64,000 nucleotides of DNA from Pardosa pseudoannulata (GCA_032207245.1 CM063499.1:85244387-85308386), one strand, 5' to 3'; shown: positions 44,293 through 56,769, counted from the stretch's first letter. Notes: generated by a model not told the origin, from the sequence alone. Program-made: numbers and translations.

Positions 44293-44747
44293 TCACGATT
44301 TTTATGACTGATGATATGTATGTAATTACGATTTCAGTTTTTGTTATAATTTTGTTGCTATTTACTGAAAATGTGTATATAACTTATGTTATGAATTATA
44401 CAGCTATATATTTTTAAGACTGTTTAGAGATTAACATACCAGAAGAAAAACTTAAGGTGAAAGCATCTGAGAAATGGGAATAAAGTTCATTGCTTCATTG
44501 GAACTTGCGAAAACATCAAAAGAAATTGCATTGTCCTAATGTGGAAGAAAGATTGTATTATTTTGTTTAGATGGAATGAGATTCTGTTCTATGAACACCT
44601 ATTGTAATTACATGTATTACAGTGCATTAAGTTGGAAGCCCTTTTTCTGTACTATTTAATTTAATGATATTGTTAATATTTTATTTCTTTTACATGCGTG
44701 AAAAATAAATATGAAATGAAAGTGCTCTGTCAGTGTATGAATTTGTG
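44293..44747 (+). other. Intergenic DNA with a lone AATAAA
   Basis: No coding frame is supported. AAAAATAAATATGAAATGAA near 44701-44720 would serve as a polyadenylation signal for a plus-strand transcript, but no gene upstream demands it. Confidence 0.35.
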
Positions 44748-44880
44748 CCGGGTTGAAAAAAATCCTGATTTATTTATTTTTTTTTTTTAAAGTCAGATTT
44801 ATTTGATTTAAATCAGATTTTTTCGATTTAAATCAGATTTATTTGATTTTTTTCTGAATTCTAATTTTAATTAATGTAGT

Positions 44881-46306
44881 CAGGGTTTCCACGATCCTTA
44901 AAAGTCCATAAAAACTCCTTAATTTTAGTTTTCATTTTTAAGGGCCCTTAAAACTACTTAATTTTTGTCAAAGGTCCTTAAAAACTTCTTAATTTTTAAG
45001 TTGGAACTCATCGATTTCTCCATCGACTCAATCTGCCGTTATCATGGATTTCATATCTTTTTTCTTAGTTAATTATTTGACAAATAAATAATCTTTTGCA
45101 TATTGAAAAGGTTTAAAGTATAAAGTCAGCTGCCATTTCCTAACATCTATTAGTCCTACAGATTTTAATTAAACGAAGCATGTAGGATGGGGGGTTTTAG
45201 ATATTTCAATTACTTCTGGAAGTTTAATTTTCCTTGCATTGAATGTAATAGGAAAGTCTAAAACTTTTCTTCCTTCTCAGGCAAAGTCGGGTATAATCAG
45301 CTAGTACATGCATACATATATATATATATATACAGGGCCGTAGCCAGAAATTATTTTCGGAGGGGAACATTGTTTTTTGTGAAGGATACTTCAGCAAGAT
45401 TAGAAGTTTTTTTTTCTGCATGCATACTCCTAATTAGTATCATGATACAATAGGATTTTAAAATATCAAAATTATTAAAAAATGATATAATGTACAAATA
45501 TTAAGCCTTGAATGAATTATGTAGTAACTACACAATGAATTAATAGCAAAATTAACATTGAAAATATATAAACTATACATGGTATTAAATTCCAATTTTT
45601 AAAACAGATGTATAACTAAAGAAACAGAATAATTTTGAAAGAAAATGAAAATGTTCAAATTTTTACTTTATATTATAAAATATGCTTTTTTTTTCAATTT
45701 TCGCCAAAAAAATTTCACAGTTTCTTCCAATTGTGAAACAATATTGTGAAGAGTTGCCAAAATTGATAGTCAATTTGTTCTTACATATCGAATCCAATTT
45801 GCACCTACTCCTTCACTCAATGTCACTGTTTAAGCCCACTTTTGTCTATGCACAGCTAGACAGATGACACACATATTGTCCATTTTCTTTCTACGAAACG
45901 GTATTTTAGAATTTCGGAGGGAGACCAGTCCCCTAAATCCCTCCCCTTGCCTACGGCCCTGTATATATATGAGTCATTTTTAAACTCTCAGAAAATACTG
46001 TTTATAATATTGCATTTTATGCACAAGTTATGTTTAGTTTGATCACTCAAAACTGTAAATGTAGATTTTTAAGAACTAGTTTTTGTCAAATAGATTTATC
46101 TTAAATTAATTTTTAGGCATTTTTAAAAACTTAATTCTGAAAAATTGTAGAGTTTTTATTAAACATGCCTTGTCTGGTTCATAATCATTAAAATATGTTC
46201 TTCAGCAAATAGAGTTTAGTCGTTATGCTGCGTAAGTCTTTATAAAAAGTTACTTTGGTCCTTAGAAAGTCCTTAATTTTTGTTCTGGAAAAAGAGTGGG
46301 ACCCTG
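44881..46306 (+). mobile_element. Family C hAT-like element, copy 4, nested and itself interrupted
   Basis: Ends CAGGGTTTCCAC and GTGGGACCCTG with the perfect 5-bp duplication GTAGT. Subtracting the inner element 45333-45961 leaves 797 bp, close to the 814- and 857-bp copies. Confidence 0.88.
45333..45961. mobile_element. CAGGGCCGTAG-ended MITE nested in family C
   Basis: Ends CAGGGCCGTAGCCAG and TTGCCTACGGCCCTG, 629 bp, inserted in a (TA)n tract so that the target duplication cannot be read. GGAGGGG/CCCTCCCC arms lie just inside the ends. No transposase. Confidence 0.8.
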
Positions 46307-47015
46307 GTAGTGTTTTTATATTTTTTGCAATATACATGGAATAATTTGTTATAAGTAACATCTTATCTATCTTGTCTATTCTACACACTGATTACCTAAA
46401 ATTAAATATATAAATTTTAATCTAAATACATTCCATTGCTTTGTAATTGGATAGTGCAAACTAAATAAGATGTAAATTTCAAGAACAAATTAAATATTCA
46501 TTTAATGCAAACTATTTATTTAAAAAAATCACAATTATTTCAATATTTTTTTAAGCAATGAATTATGGATTTAACTGTTTTAATAAAAACACTAGTTTCT
46601 ATGCTTTATACACTCCTAATTTGTTATGAAGGCTAGAATGAAGAATACCAAAAGAAGAAACCTGTTTTTCTATTCCAGCAGATGAAGCCACAGCTGTTGT
46701 TATTTGGTAGACAAACTGGATTTCAAGTTCTGTAATACTCTACCTCTCATTACATAAAATGAATTCCACTAGTCATAACTAGTCATTGTACCTACCCTTA
46801 CTACATACTTTCTGATAACAACCCTTAAATTTTTAGAAAACATATGCTGTCTATTTACACTTATTTACTTATTGGTATTACTGGGCTGACTGATTCCCAA
46901 TTCTCCCATTTTCGAATATAGGTTTTAAAAGAAGTGAAAAAAAAATTATTTAAATCAATGATTTTTTTTTTTTTTTTTTTTTTTTAATCAACCCATTTAA
47001 ATCATGTCAACCCTG

Positions 47016-47989
47016 CTGTGAAGATTTCACCATCTTAAGTAACAAACAGGGCACATTCTTTTTTTCTTGTAAGTTTGGTTGTATTGAAATCATGAAACAA
47101 ATTAATGGGAATAGAATTGGGAAATTACTAGTGAACAAAAGGCCTATTGTAGTTTTTAAATAGGTCAAAGGGGAGGAGGAAATCAGATTTTAGTTTTACT
47201 TTTTTGTTTGTATATAAAGAAGGGAAATTTCTAAACATAGATGGAAACTGAAAATGTTAACAGTATTTAATTGTGTAACAGCAGTTATAAAGAAACTCAA
47301 TACTGTAGCAAGGGTTAGTAAAAATCTTGATTTTATGGCATGAGTTGTTATCCATTCTACTGGGTTGCCATAAGTCTTTAAAAGACCTTATCTTTCATTT
47401 TCAAAAATAAAGGCCTTTGTACTTATTTTTTATTTACAGGTAGAACATCTTTTTATTCATTTCCAATGGTCCAAGTCACTATATGCCTGTAATGAGATTT
47501 TTGTCTCATCACAAAGGGAAGTGCGTACATCTTGAATTTGATGCAGGCCTGCTGTATTGTAGTTGAGGGGGAAAAGCAAAGAGATATTTGGGATGAAAAT
47601 GACATTTTATTGAGGCAACTTATCTGCCGGATGTCTGTTTACAAAACATGTACATCTTGGTTACATAATTATCTAGCCAACCATTATGAGTTTAATTACA
47701 AGTCAGTGAAGACGATTACATAGTTTAAGTGTCAGAAGCTATTTTAATTTACTTATGCAACTGGAAGCTTTGACGAGTGTAGCCACCAAATCAACAGGGA
47801 AAACAAAAATATTCACCAAGAATGCCAGAAAACTATTTTAAGACAGACAATTATGTTGGTTAATTTTTAAGATAAAAATAACATTACTTGTAAAGTAATT
47901 TTAGTAGTAATCTTAATATACTGTCAAAAGTGTATTAATTTTTTTAGGTATTTTTGTACCATCAGAAAGTTACTTTTTATAATTTTAAT
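47016..47989. other. Intergenic DNA, no gene supported
   Basis: Short open stretches only. A 63-codon one at 47532-47723 is unlike anything I recognise and has no splice or promoter support. Confidence 0.35.
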
Positions 47990-48165
47990 CACTGTTTATT
48001 TATAGGTTAACACTTAAAAGGCTTTAGATGTACATTTTTCAAAGTCATATTATGTAAAGCATTTATCTTATATTAACTTTTAGGCATTTTAAAAGTTTAA
48101 TTCTCAAATACAAGCATCTATTGAACATGCCTTGTCTGGCTGATAATCATTAAAATGTGTTCTCT
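47990..48165. mobile_element. Family C internal fragment
   Basis: GCTTTAGATGTACATTTTTC and AACATGCCTTGTCTGG match the interior of family C elements; both ends are lost. Confidence 0.7.
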
Positions 48166-49375
48166 TGAGAAACTTTTGATTTATTTTGTTCCAGTTTTTA
48201 ATTGAATGGAAGCTACCATTACTTGGACAATCTATATCCTCACTGTCACTACTGTCATCATATAAATCACTTACATTCAGTTTCTTCCAGGAGTTTTTTT
48301 TTTCCATTGTCTTAATACTTTATCTTCATCTTTGCTGCTTGGTGAAAACTCAGATTTTTTATGCATCTTTGTTACCCTGAAATTTGTAGATCTTGAAAGA
48401 CTGGTAGCTTCGGGTTTTTAAAGAGAAATAGATTTAGCTTGTCTTTCATGAAGCCAAGGTACCAGTCTATACGAGATTTTTCTTTCCGAATCCAATTTGT
48501 TAAAATATATTTATTAGCAGCTAGAACAAACTGAAATGCAAGAGTTCTAACTTTACTTACTGTTATCTCATATTGAAGTTTTGAAGCCTGTAATAAATGA
48601 CTAACATTATCTCTTCTTCCTCACTAAAGATTTAGAAACTTTTTATATTTGACTGGTATTTAAAGCCTGTTGTGGATTCGGATTTCCTTTTGAATTTAAG
48701 TATATGGTGGCTAAGGGTACTTTTGCTTACACAAAAGGTTCTTGCTGCTTCTCTTACAGACAACACACTAGCCAAAACTTTTTCTGCAGCTGATTCAAGC
48801 ATATACATGTACAGTAGAATACTTTCTGTTTGTTTTTGTTGTTCTCACTGGTTTTTTTTTTCTGAAACAAAAAAAAAAGGTTAATAAATTAATATTTTGA
48901 CATGTTAAATCATCAATTAAAATTATGCACCAAAATATTAATTATTTTGCTTGAATTGGTATTTGTTTACACTTTTTAAAGTGTCCCAAGGTACCCCATC
49001 TATGTGTGTCCCAACCTGCCCCATTTTATATAGTATATTTTGGTAACTACTATACAGTTATGTTTAGCAATGCAGTTTATTTATTAGCATTGAAATAATA
49101 ATAAATAAATTTTCTTTCATAACAATACACTTTTTTTTAATTAAATTTTTTTTTCAAAAAAATTAGTTTTAAAATGGACATTGATGTAATTTTGGGTTAT
49201 TCAAAACAAAGAAAATGAAATTGTTCCTTACCTATAAGCACTATCTTCATCAAAATTCTTTGAGAAGTGAAGAGTAATGTCATCTTTCAAAACACATGAG
49301 CACTAATTCCTGGCTGCAAATTAAAGCCTGAAAATAAAGGTGTCCCAAGGTGCCCCACTCTCCCCTACATAATAA
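48104..49375 (-). mobile_element. Decayed pogo/psq-type transposon remnant
   Basis: Minus frame 48802-48640 encodes AAEKVLASVLSVREAARTFC then VSKSTLSHHILKF, a psq/pogo-type helix-turn-helix. Further downstream on the minus strand, 48307-48104, is an acidic stretch (LYDDSSDSEDIDCPS) like transposase C-termini. The DDE domain between them is missing. GTGTCCCAAGGTGCCCCACT at 49340 looks like the outer terminal repeat; no matching left end was found, so the left limit is arbitrary. Confidence 0.6.
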
Positions 49376-49789
49376 AAAAGATATTTTACTTTAATTTGAT
49401 ACAAAAAATTATTTTCTGATATACATATGTTTCTTCAAAAGTTATTTTGCTGGTAAGTTGATTTATTTTATTTTATTTTTTAATTTTGTGCATATATTTA
49501 TGAGTATTGACTATTTTCTGAGAAACTTGTGCAATTTTATTTTCTAGAGAAAGGATGACTTAATCAAGGTGTACCCAGTAAAATATTGTGGCCCATGATA
49601 GAATTCACACAATTAACAAACAAAGCAAATATTTCACTAACTACAGCAAATCTAGCAACACAAGTTTTATTGATAATTTTTATCATAATTATTTATGTAG
49701 TTATAAATATTTACCTGTTTTATGAATAATTATTAAAAAAATTATAATAATAATGTATGTTTTTACACACACACCCAGTGTCCCACTGT
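49376..49789. other. Intergenic DNA, no gene seen
   Basis: AT-rich spacer with a short CCCAGTGTCCCACTGTCCCC stretch near 49775 resembling the 49340 terminal motif. Confidence 0.35.
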
Positions 49790-49925
49790 CCCCATTTTGA
49801 ACCCCATTGCTGGTAGGAATGTTCGTAACCATTGGAATCTGCTTTAAGTAGTAGGTCCCGGTCCCATTAGCTTTTATGCAAAAATAAAATATTAGACGTA
49901 GAGTTCCAAGCCAAATCCAATCCAA
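49790..49925 (+). mobile_element. SINE, 5'-truncated copy 3
   Basis: Plus-strand match to the SINE body (TTTAAGTAGTAGGTCCCGG, then AAGCCAAATCCAATCC tail). The tRNA-like head is missing. Confidence 0.75.
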
Positions 49926-50566
49926 ATGTACTAATTAATCTTCTTGTTGAACTTTCGACAACTAGTTGCCGACTATAACTTGAAACCTTAGGACTTGGGA
50001 ACCTTAATTACCGAGACCTAAGGCTGGGCATGAAGTAGCTTGCCTAGTTATATCAATTTTACTTAAATGAATCAATTATTTAAATAAAATCTATCATTAT
50101 TCATTTAAACTATTTGAAATCTAGTGTTTGAGTCTTTTGTTTGATTTGCAAAATTCAATTACTGTTATGTTACTGAACAATGTGATTTATTTGGCTTCAG
50201 AATAAAGTTCTTAAAGAGTGAATTATAAGTTAGAGCTATTCTAGTGAATAATAATGTTATCTGATTTTACAAAGTTCTATGTATGCATGATAGCCATGTA
50301 CTCCAAAATGGCTAAGCTGTGTATTCTCGAAATTTTGCATGGTGATTAAGTTCAATCCTGGGAGGGTTTTAAACCCTAGGTCAAACGACAAAGGTCGAAG
50401 ACATGATGAATTCAGAATTTTATTTTAATCTCGTCGGATCTTTTGACTATATAGTTTAGCTTATATATTTCATATATTTTTTTCTTCAACACCGTTTGAA
50501 ATTTATTAAAACTTTTAAGTAACTCTATTCATTGGATAGTGCTTCAATAAAAAAATTGAGTCATTA

Positions 50567-50692
50567 ATTCGAATCCACCATGGCATGGATGTTTGTAGCC
50601 GTTCGGAATCGGCCTTAAGCAGTAGGTCCCGGTCTTATTAGCGCTTGCGTTGCAAAAAGTAGACCATAGCCCTCCAAACCAAACCCACGAAC
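50567..50692 (+). mobile_element. SINE, 5'-truncated copy 4
   Basis: Starts at the B box (ATTCGAATCCACCATGGC) and continues through AAGCAGTAGGTCCCGGTC to a CCAAACCAAACCCA tail. Confidence 0.8.
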
Positions 50693-51581
50693 AACATGTC
50701 TTTAATGTAGTTGTTAGAAATAAACCTGACTTGATATTTTATGCATAGTTTAGTATGGTAAAAGTGGCAACACTTCTTTGTAAACAGAGTTCTATGGATA
50801 TTTGAAATAAAGGCATGTCGTTTTGAATTGTAGTTGTGAATTAAATTTATTTGAGTATTAGGAGAAAGGAGAACGGTTAGTTCTTGCAATTCTCTCACAG
50901 TAGTTGCTATAAAACATATTTTTAGCTCAAAACTTCCTTCACATTATGACCCATTATTGACCACAGCATATTATCAAAAGAAAATATTATTAAAGTTTAA
51001 ATTATTAAAGTTTTATTTATAAAACTCAAAGAGAAGGACTATTCTTTTGCTTTTATCCTCAGCTCACATAACGAAGGAGTTCGAATTTTCAACTGACAAT
51101 TACAATCGGAAATTATGTGGGTATAACACTGATTGAAATTAAAGTTATACGAAAAGTTTCACAATTTGGTTAAATGTATGTAGTTTAATCAAAAGAAAAT
51201 AGATTTTGCAGCTACGGTCTCTTGCAATTTTTGCTCTTTTAGCTGAATTACAGCACCATAGGATGGGCATTCCTGTGAGAAATGTGAATAAATACATAAT
51301 TCTGATGTATACAAATGTTTTAATGAAAAGGAAAATATGAAATTAACTCCTGTCATTCCAAATTCAAACTCAACGAAAGTCTTGTAATGATATTATTTTC
51401 CATGATTAAAAATTACTCATTGGATTCGACGGAAAATTATATTTCTTTTACTGGCAACAGTTGCTATTATTTTGTTTCTGTTTTAAGGAGTATAAGAAGG
51501 CGTGCATTTGTTTCTGTTTTGGTTGACAGCGTGACAGTTTCGTTAAACATTGATAGAATCAGTTTTTAACTGGTTAAAGTA
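50693..51581 (+). promoter_or_regulatory. Upstream region of the YEATS4-like gene
   Basis: No transposon delimited. The promoter and 5' UTR must lie here unless an upstream exon exists. An in-frame TAA at 51567-51569 just before the start codon shows that the protein cannot extend 5' without splicing. Confidence 0.35.
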
Positions 51582-52301
51582 ATGGATCAGAAGCAGATTG
51601 TATCTAATATGATACCGTCTAGAGCTCCAGCTTTTAAAAACGTTTCCAACGCAAAAATTACAGGTGCAGCTGAAGCGAGCGGACGTTTAAAGGGAGTGAC
51701 TATTGTCAAGCCTATTGTATATGGAAACGTAGCATGGTATCTTGGTCACAAAAGAGAGGAGGATGGACATACTCATCAGTGGAATGTTTATCTCAGGTCA
51801 TACGATAATGAAGACATGTCTGTCTATGTGAGACGTGTTCAGTTCAAACTTCATGACAGTTATGCCGAACCAACGCGCGTTTTCACTGCTCCTCCATATT
51901 CCATTACAGAAACCGGCTGGGGTGAATTTGAAATTGCTATAAAAATATTTTTTGTTGATAGCAACGAAAGACCAGTTACTGTTTACCATTTTCTTAAATT
52001 GTTTGACCGAGAGAAAAATGGTAATGTCAAAATGAGTACCGGAGCAGTTAATTCTGAGTTTTATGACGAATTGGTGTTTATGGACCCCACCGTAAAAATG
52101 CATCGGCTTTTGAGCCATCCTAGAATGTCTACTTCAGGACTGACCGCTCATAAAACTGATTATGAGGAAAAGAAAATACAAGATTTGGAAAAAATTTTGA
52201 CTGCCAAAAAGAAAGTTAAGCAGGAAATCGCGGAATTGAAAGCTCGTCTTGCGGAAGCGAAAGAAAATATTGTTAAACTGAAATCACAGGTTTCAACATA
52301 A
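51582..52301 (+). CDS. YEATS4: YEATS4/GAS41-like YEATS-domain protein, intronless
   Basis: GAS41 reads acylated histone H3 and is a shared subunit of the TIP60/NuA4 and SRCAP chromatin complexes. The single exon encodes 239 aa (human 227). A divergent N-terminus (1-34) precedes the YEATS fold at about 35-145: [14 protein letters not shown] (38-51), [11 protein letters not shown] (57-67), QFKLHDSY (87-94), [11 protein letters not shown] (108-118) and [14 protein letters not shown] (128-141). W113 and F116 correspond to aromatic acyl-lysine pocket residues known in the family. Residues about 194-236 are a charged coiled coil, as in GAS41. The frame is intact, with TAA upstream of the ATG. Most animal YEATS4 genes have several introns, so this may be a retrogene; it is also possible that this lineage has one intronless gene. 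Confidence 0.95.
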   Translation: MDQKQIVSNMIPSRAPAFKNVSNAKITGAAEASGRLKGVTIVKPIVYGNVAWYLGHKREEDGHTHQWNVYLRSYDNEDMSVYVRRVQFKLHDSYAEPTRVFTAPPYSITETGWGEFEIAIKIFFVDSNERPVTVYHFLKLFDREKNGNVKMSTGAVNSEFYDELVFMDPTVKMHRLLSHPRMSTSGLTAHKTDYEEKKIQDLEKILTAKKKVKQEIAELKARLAEAKENIVKLKSQVST

Positions 52302-52498
52302 ACATTTCTTTTTTCTACATAGACTTTATCCATTTATTCCACCGTTGCATATTCCATTATTCTAAATCCATCACTTCTCTATTTTCATAAATGCTTTGGT
52401 TTTGAACTTTATACGGAACTTAATTGTTCTATGCAGCTAATTTTTATGTTTAATTTAATTTCAGATGTTTTGATACTGTTGTATGAAAGATTATTGAT

Positions 52499-52504
52499 AA
52501 TAAA
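52499..52504 (+). terminator. Polyadenylation signal AATAAA of the YEATS4-like gene
   Basis: Hexamer about 200 bp after the stop codon. No encoded poly(A) tract follows, so there is no clear retroposition tail. Confidence 0.6.
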
Positions 52505-52749
52505 ATATTGTTTAAAAAATCCTAATAATCTTATATTTTTTCCAGTGTTTCTGTAAATTATCGCCATTTTCCATGCCCACCATTAGTTTCCTATTAAAGT
52601 TTAAAAGAAATTTAAGAATGCATTGAAGAAATTGACTTTTTGAAATAAAATTGGTATTTGAAAGTAATTGGTGTTTAATAATGAATGGTTTAATAGATTT
52701 CTTATATATAAATTTACAAGTATCTGATCAGTTTGTATCATATCAAAAT

Positions 52750-53184
52750 CAGGGTTCCCATGGTCCTTAAAAGTCCTTAAGAACTCCTTAATTTTAGCTT
52801 TCATTTTTAATGGCCCTTTAAGCTTCTTAATTTTTGTCGAAGGTCCTTAAAAACTCCTTAATTTTTAAATTGGAATGTGATCAATTTCTCCATCAACGCG
52901 ATCCACAGTCGTCACATGATTTCCTATTAGTTTTTTTATGAGACAGGTTTTTTTTAGTTACTTATTATTTGACCAATAAATAATCTTTCGCATACTGAAA
53001 AGGTTTAAAGTCAGCTGCCCTTTCCTAATAGCTAACAGTCATGCAGATTTTAATTAAGCAAAGCATGGGTGTTGTAGATATTTCAGTTACTTATGGAAGT
53101 TTAATTTTTCTTGCATTGAATGTAATAGAAAAGTCTAAAACTTTCTTCTTTCTCAGGGAATGTTGGGTATAATCAGCTAGTACA

Positions 53185-53233
<49 letters not shown>

Positions 53234-53563
53234 GTCATTTTTAAACCCTCAGAAAGTCCTGTTTATAATGCTTTTATTCACAATTTATTTATAGTTTGAT
53301 CACTCAAAAAGCTTTAGATGTACATTTTTCAAAATTAGTTTTTGTCAAATAGATTTATCCTATATTAATATTTAGTCATTTTTTAAAACTTTATTCTGAA
53401 ATATTGTAGGGCATTTATTGAACTTTGCTTGTCAGGATCATAATCATTAAAATAGGTTCTTCAGGAAATAGGGTTTATGTCATTATGCCGTGTATTTCAA
53501 ATAGGTCCTTATAAAATGTTACTTTGGTCCTTAGAAAGTCCTTAATTAAAAGTGGGAACCCTG
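52750..53563 (+). mobile_element. Family C hAT-like element, complete copy 5
   Basis: Ends CAGGGTTCCCATGG and GTGGGAACCCTG with the perfect 5-bp duplication AAAAT; 814 bp. Plus strand carries [20 protein letters not shown], also found in other copies. Confidence 0.9.
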
Positions 53564-53769
53564 AAAATGGCATGCATTTTATGAAATTAGGTAAAACTAT
53601 GCATTAAGAAGTAATGTAAATTGGATGAATATTTTAACGAATATCTGTCTGTTGGCAAGTAAGTACTTTAAAATGAAGTATACTCTTAGTTACAATGTAT
53701 TTCAAATTATGAAATCTTTATTTAAGCTAAACATTTATTTTTTATAGCTAGTATTTGGGTCATATGTAT

Positions 53770-54584
53770 CAGGGTTGGCATGATTTATATCAGTTGATTT
53801 TTTTGAAAAAATCATTGATTTAAATAATTTTTTTTACTTCTTTTAAAACCTATATTCAAAAGACAGGAGAATTGGGGAATCAGTCAGCACAGTAATACCA
53901 ATAAGTAAATAAGTGACAATAGATAGCATGTGCTTTCCAAGAATTTAGGGGTTGTTCATCAGAAAGTATGTAGTAGGGGTAGTACAACGATTGATTATGA
54001 CTGGTGGAATTTATTTTATGTAATGGGAGGTAAAGAGAGTATTACAGAACTTGAAATCCAGTTTGTCTACCAAATAACAACAGCCGTGGCTTCATCTGCC
54101 GGAATGGAAAGACAGTTTTCTACTTTTGGTATTGTTCATTCTAGTCTTTGTAACCAATTAGGAGTGGATAAAGCATAGAAACTAGTGTTTTTATTGAAAC
54201 AGTTAAATCCATAATTCGTTGCTTAAAAAAATATTGAAATAATTGGGATTTGCTTTTTTAAATAAATATTTTGCATTAAAAGAATATTTAATTTGTTCTT
54301 TCAATTTCCATCTTATTTAGTTTGTGTTATCCAATTACAAAATAATGGAATGTATTGAGATCAAAATTTATATATTTAATTTTAGGTAATCAGTGTGTAG
54401 AATATACTAGATAGATAAGATGTTACTTTTTATAAAATATTCTATGTATATTGCAAAACACATAAAAAAAACAATTAAAATTAGTATTCAGAAAAAAAAA
54501 GAATTCTGATTTAAATAAAAAAAATCTGATTTAAATCAAATAAATCTGATTTTTAAAGAAAATAATGATTTTTTTCCAACCCTG
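53770..54584 (+). mobile_element. hAT deletion derivative, family A copy
   Basis: Ends CAGGGTTGGCATG and CCAACCCTG; flanks atatgtat and atatgtac match 7/8. The plus frame to 54178 carries [20 protein letters not shown] and then stops after GVDKA, where the 35.5-kb copy continues [11 protein letters not shown]. Confidence 0.87.
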
Positions 54585-55004
54585 ATATGTACATTATTCA
54601 ATTATTTTTATGCTACTGGCTGAAATCAACTGCTTGGCATTTATTAAAATATTTAAGTTGTGTGTTTTAAGCTATAGCTATTCTAGTTTTTGTTTAGCAT
54701 AAACTTTATTCATTTTGTGTAAGCATTGGTATTATAATTAATAATGGTTACAAAACTTATTCATTTTATGGATTTTATGTATTATCAGTATTTTATCATT
54801 CTGTTATACCCTTTTAAGTAATACTATTTTCCTGTCAAAATGTTTTCCATGGAAAAATATTACTGCATTTTAAATTGCTGCAGCATTTCTTTTAGTGAAT
54901 GTTCTAAGTGTTTTTTTTCCTGTAAAAATCAGTTTTCAATGAAGACATGTGTATCTTTGTATTTTGTATGTAATTAAACAATACTAAAACTGAAAAGAAA
55001 ACAT
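54585..55004. other. Intergenic DNA, no gene seen
   Basis: AT-rich, without a supported frame or repeat boundary. Confidence 0.35.
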
Positions 55005-55342
55005 TGGAAAGCATTTGATAAGTGTTTACTGAAATACAAAATTTATTGTTGAATATTTCACGCTTTATTTGAAGTATTGTCAGTGGAAAGCATTTGATAA
55101 TTATTTACTGAAATACAAAATTTATTGCTGAATATTTCACGCTTTATTTGAAGTATTGTCAGTGGAAAGCATTTGATAATTGTTTACTGAAATACAAAAT
55201 TTATTGCTGAATATTTCACGCTTTATTTGAAGTATTGTCAGTGTTTTTTGAAGTATTGTCAGTGGAAAGCATTTGATAATTGTTTACTGAAATACAAAAT
55301 TTATTGCTGAATATTTCACGCTTTATTTGAAGTATTGTCAGT
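55005..55342. repeat. Minisatellite, four units of 79 bp
   Basis: Units begin TGGAAAGCATTTGATAA at 55005, 55084, 55163 and 55263. The first three are spaced exactly 79 bp; the fourth is 100 bp on because of a 21-bp partial duplication of TTGAAGTATTGTCAGTG. Units 2-4 are nearly identical. Confidence 0.93.
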
Positions 55343-55453
55343 GTGTTTTAAATCATTAGTTGATGTGAAAATTTGCAATTTATTGCTCAGAAATTTTAGT
55401 AAATTCAAATAAGGATTTCAAAGATCTTAGTTTAACGTACCCTTTTTTTTCAG

Positions 55454-55627
55454 GTTTACTAAAAAATGGAGCTGCTTATTCCTAAACAATTTTTTTTAAG
55501 AACTGCCAACTGCTATAAGTTTTATAAAGATAGGTGGAAAAGTATCAAAATGAAGTATCCTTTCAATGATTTTATTACTTTGTATAACTTATGTGGATGC
55601 ATTTTCATTTATTGCTGTTTGCTTTAG
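55454..55627 (+). CDS. Possible first coding exon of an unidentified gene
   Basis: Strong acceptor (CCTTTTTTTTCAG) followed by a 53-codon open frame from ATG 55466: MELLIPKQFFLRTANCYKFY then KDRWKSIKMK. Basic and hydrophobic composition would suit a mitochondrial presequence. A donor GTATCC at 55555 would cut after KM. No family recognised. Chance cannot be excluded at this length. Confidence 0.25.
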
Positions 55628-55703
55628 TATAAATTTATTAATTCCCTTAATTTTCTGTTTATAGAATTCTAATACATAAAATGCGGTGTAGATGTTTATA
55701 AAT

Positions 55704-56655
55704 CAGGGTTGGCAAAAGCCCGGGTTTTTTTCCCTACCAACCCAGTGGGTTTTTTCAGGGTTTTTACTATACTTTTAATGGGTTTTAGATGCTTTTTTAG
55801 GGGTTTGAAAACTATTCAGGTTTTTTGTTATGTAAGAGGACACTATTTATAATTAATTGTATGATTAAAATAAATTTAAAATGTTAATCACTTTTTTTAA
55901 ATTAAAAATTTAAAAAATCAATTTTAAATTATGCAGAAGAAATTTTTGTCTAAAAGGAAATTTTGAAATCTTAAAATAAATTTTTTTTATATTATAAAAT
56001 TTTTCTAACATCAAAAAACTAGTTTTTAATGGCGATTATTTTATACTAAAAGTTGGCTTTGAAATAGTTGCATTTGAAGTTTTTTCTTTTCACTAATATG
56101 TATTAAATTATTGCTCTATATTTATTAGCAGTATTGTGTTATTAAAGCATTCAGAAGATATTTTTTTAGTTAATTTGTAAGTTATATATTATAAGTAGCA
56201 AAATTAATTATATATATTATCCCCATGTTTATTTATTTTCAGTTGTTATACATATTTTTTTCGCTATTTTTCTTGTCCATTTTTCAATTAATTTTATCAC
56301 ATGTAATACTTCAATATTCTTATTTTTTTCATCATACATTCTTATTAACTTTGTTTAATTTATATTTTATTGTATTTGTTATACAGATAACTGTTTTTCC
56401 CTGAAAAGTTTTTAAATTTTTGTTTTTTCTAGCAGTTTAGACCCTCCTCAAATTAAAAAAAATTCTAGGATCATTGTCAAAGATGAAATATGCAATATAT
56501 ATTATAGATTTAATTCAATATATTTATTATTAATTAAATATGTGGAATTTTAAATAAAGATTTTGAGAACCAACCCAATTTTGAAAAAACCAACTTGGGT
56601 TTTTTTGAAAAAACCTGCCTGGGTTTTTCAGGTTGGGCAAATGAAGCTAACCCTG
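55704..56655. mobile_element. hAT-type MITE, family W
   Basis: Ends CAGGGTTGGCAAAAGCC and AGCTAACCCTG; flanks ttataaat and ctataaat match 7/8. Sub-terminal arms are rich in GGGTTTTT / AAAAACCC and can pair. 952 bp, no transposase. Confidence 0.82.
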
Positions 56656-56769
56656 CTATAAATACACCTGTGAGTAAATACTAAAAGCATGAAACTTGGT
56701 ACAGGGTTTATGTCACTGTGCAAAATCTTGCGAACCCCTTTTTCAAAATTTGGAATTAGCTTATACTGA

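Larger units (their letters stand above)
44748..47015 (-). mobile_element. hAT family A copy interrupted by family C
   Basis: Ends CCGGGTTGAAAA and GTCAACCCTG. Subtracting the insert 44881-46306 leaves about 842 bp, the usual family size. The interior (46560-46760) matches the decayed minus-strand dimerisation region. A T22-like run occurs near 46964-46985. Confidence 0.82.

Noticed and set aside
47532..47723. 63-codon frame
   Set aside because: No splice sites, promoter evidence or family resemblance.
51798..52118. Minus-strand 106-codon open frame
   Set aside because: Antisense shadow of the YEATS4-like coding sequence.
55003..55342. Direct repeats as a possible CRISPR array
   Set aside because: The 79-bp units are contiguous with no unique spacers, and the context is eukaryotic.
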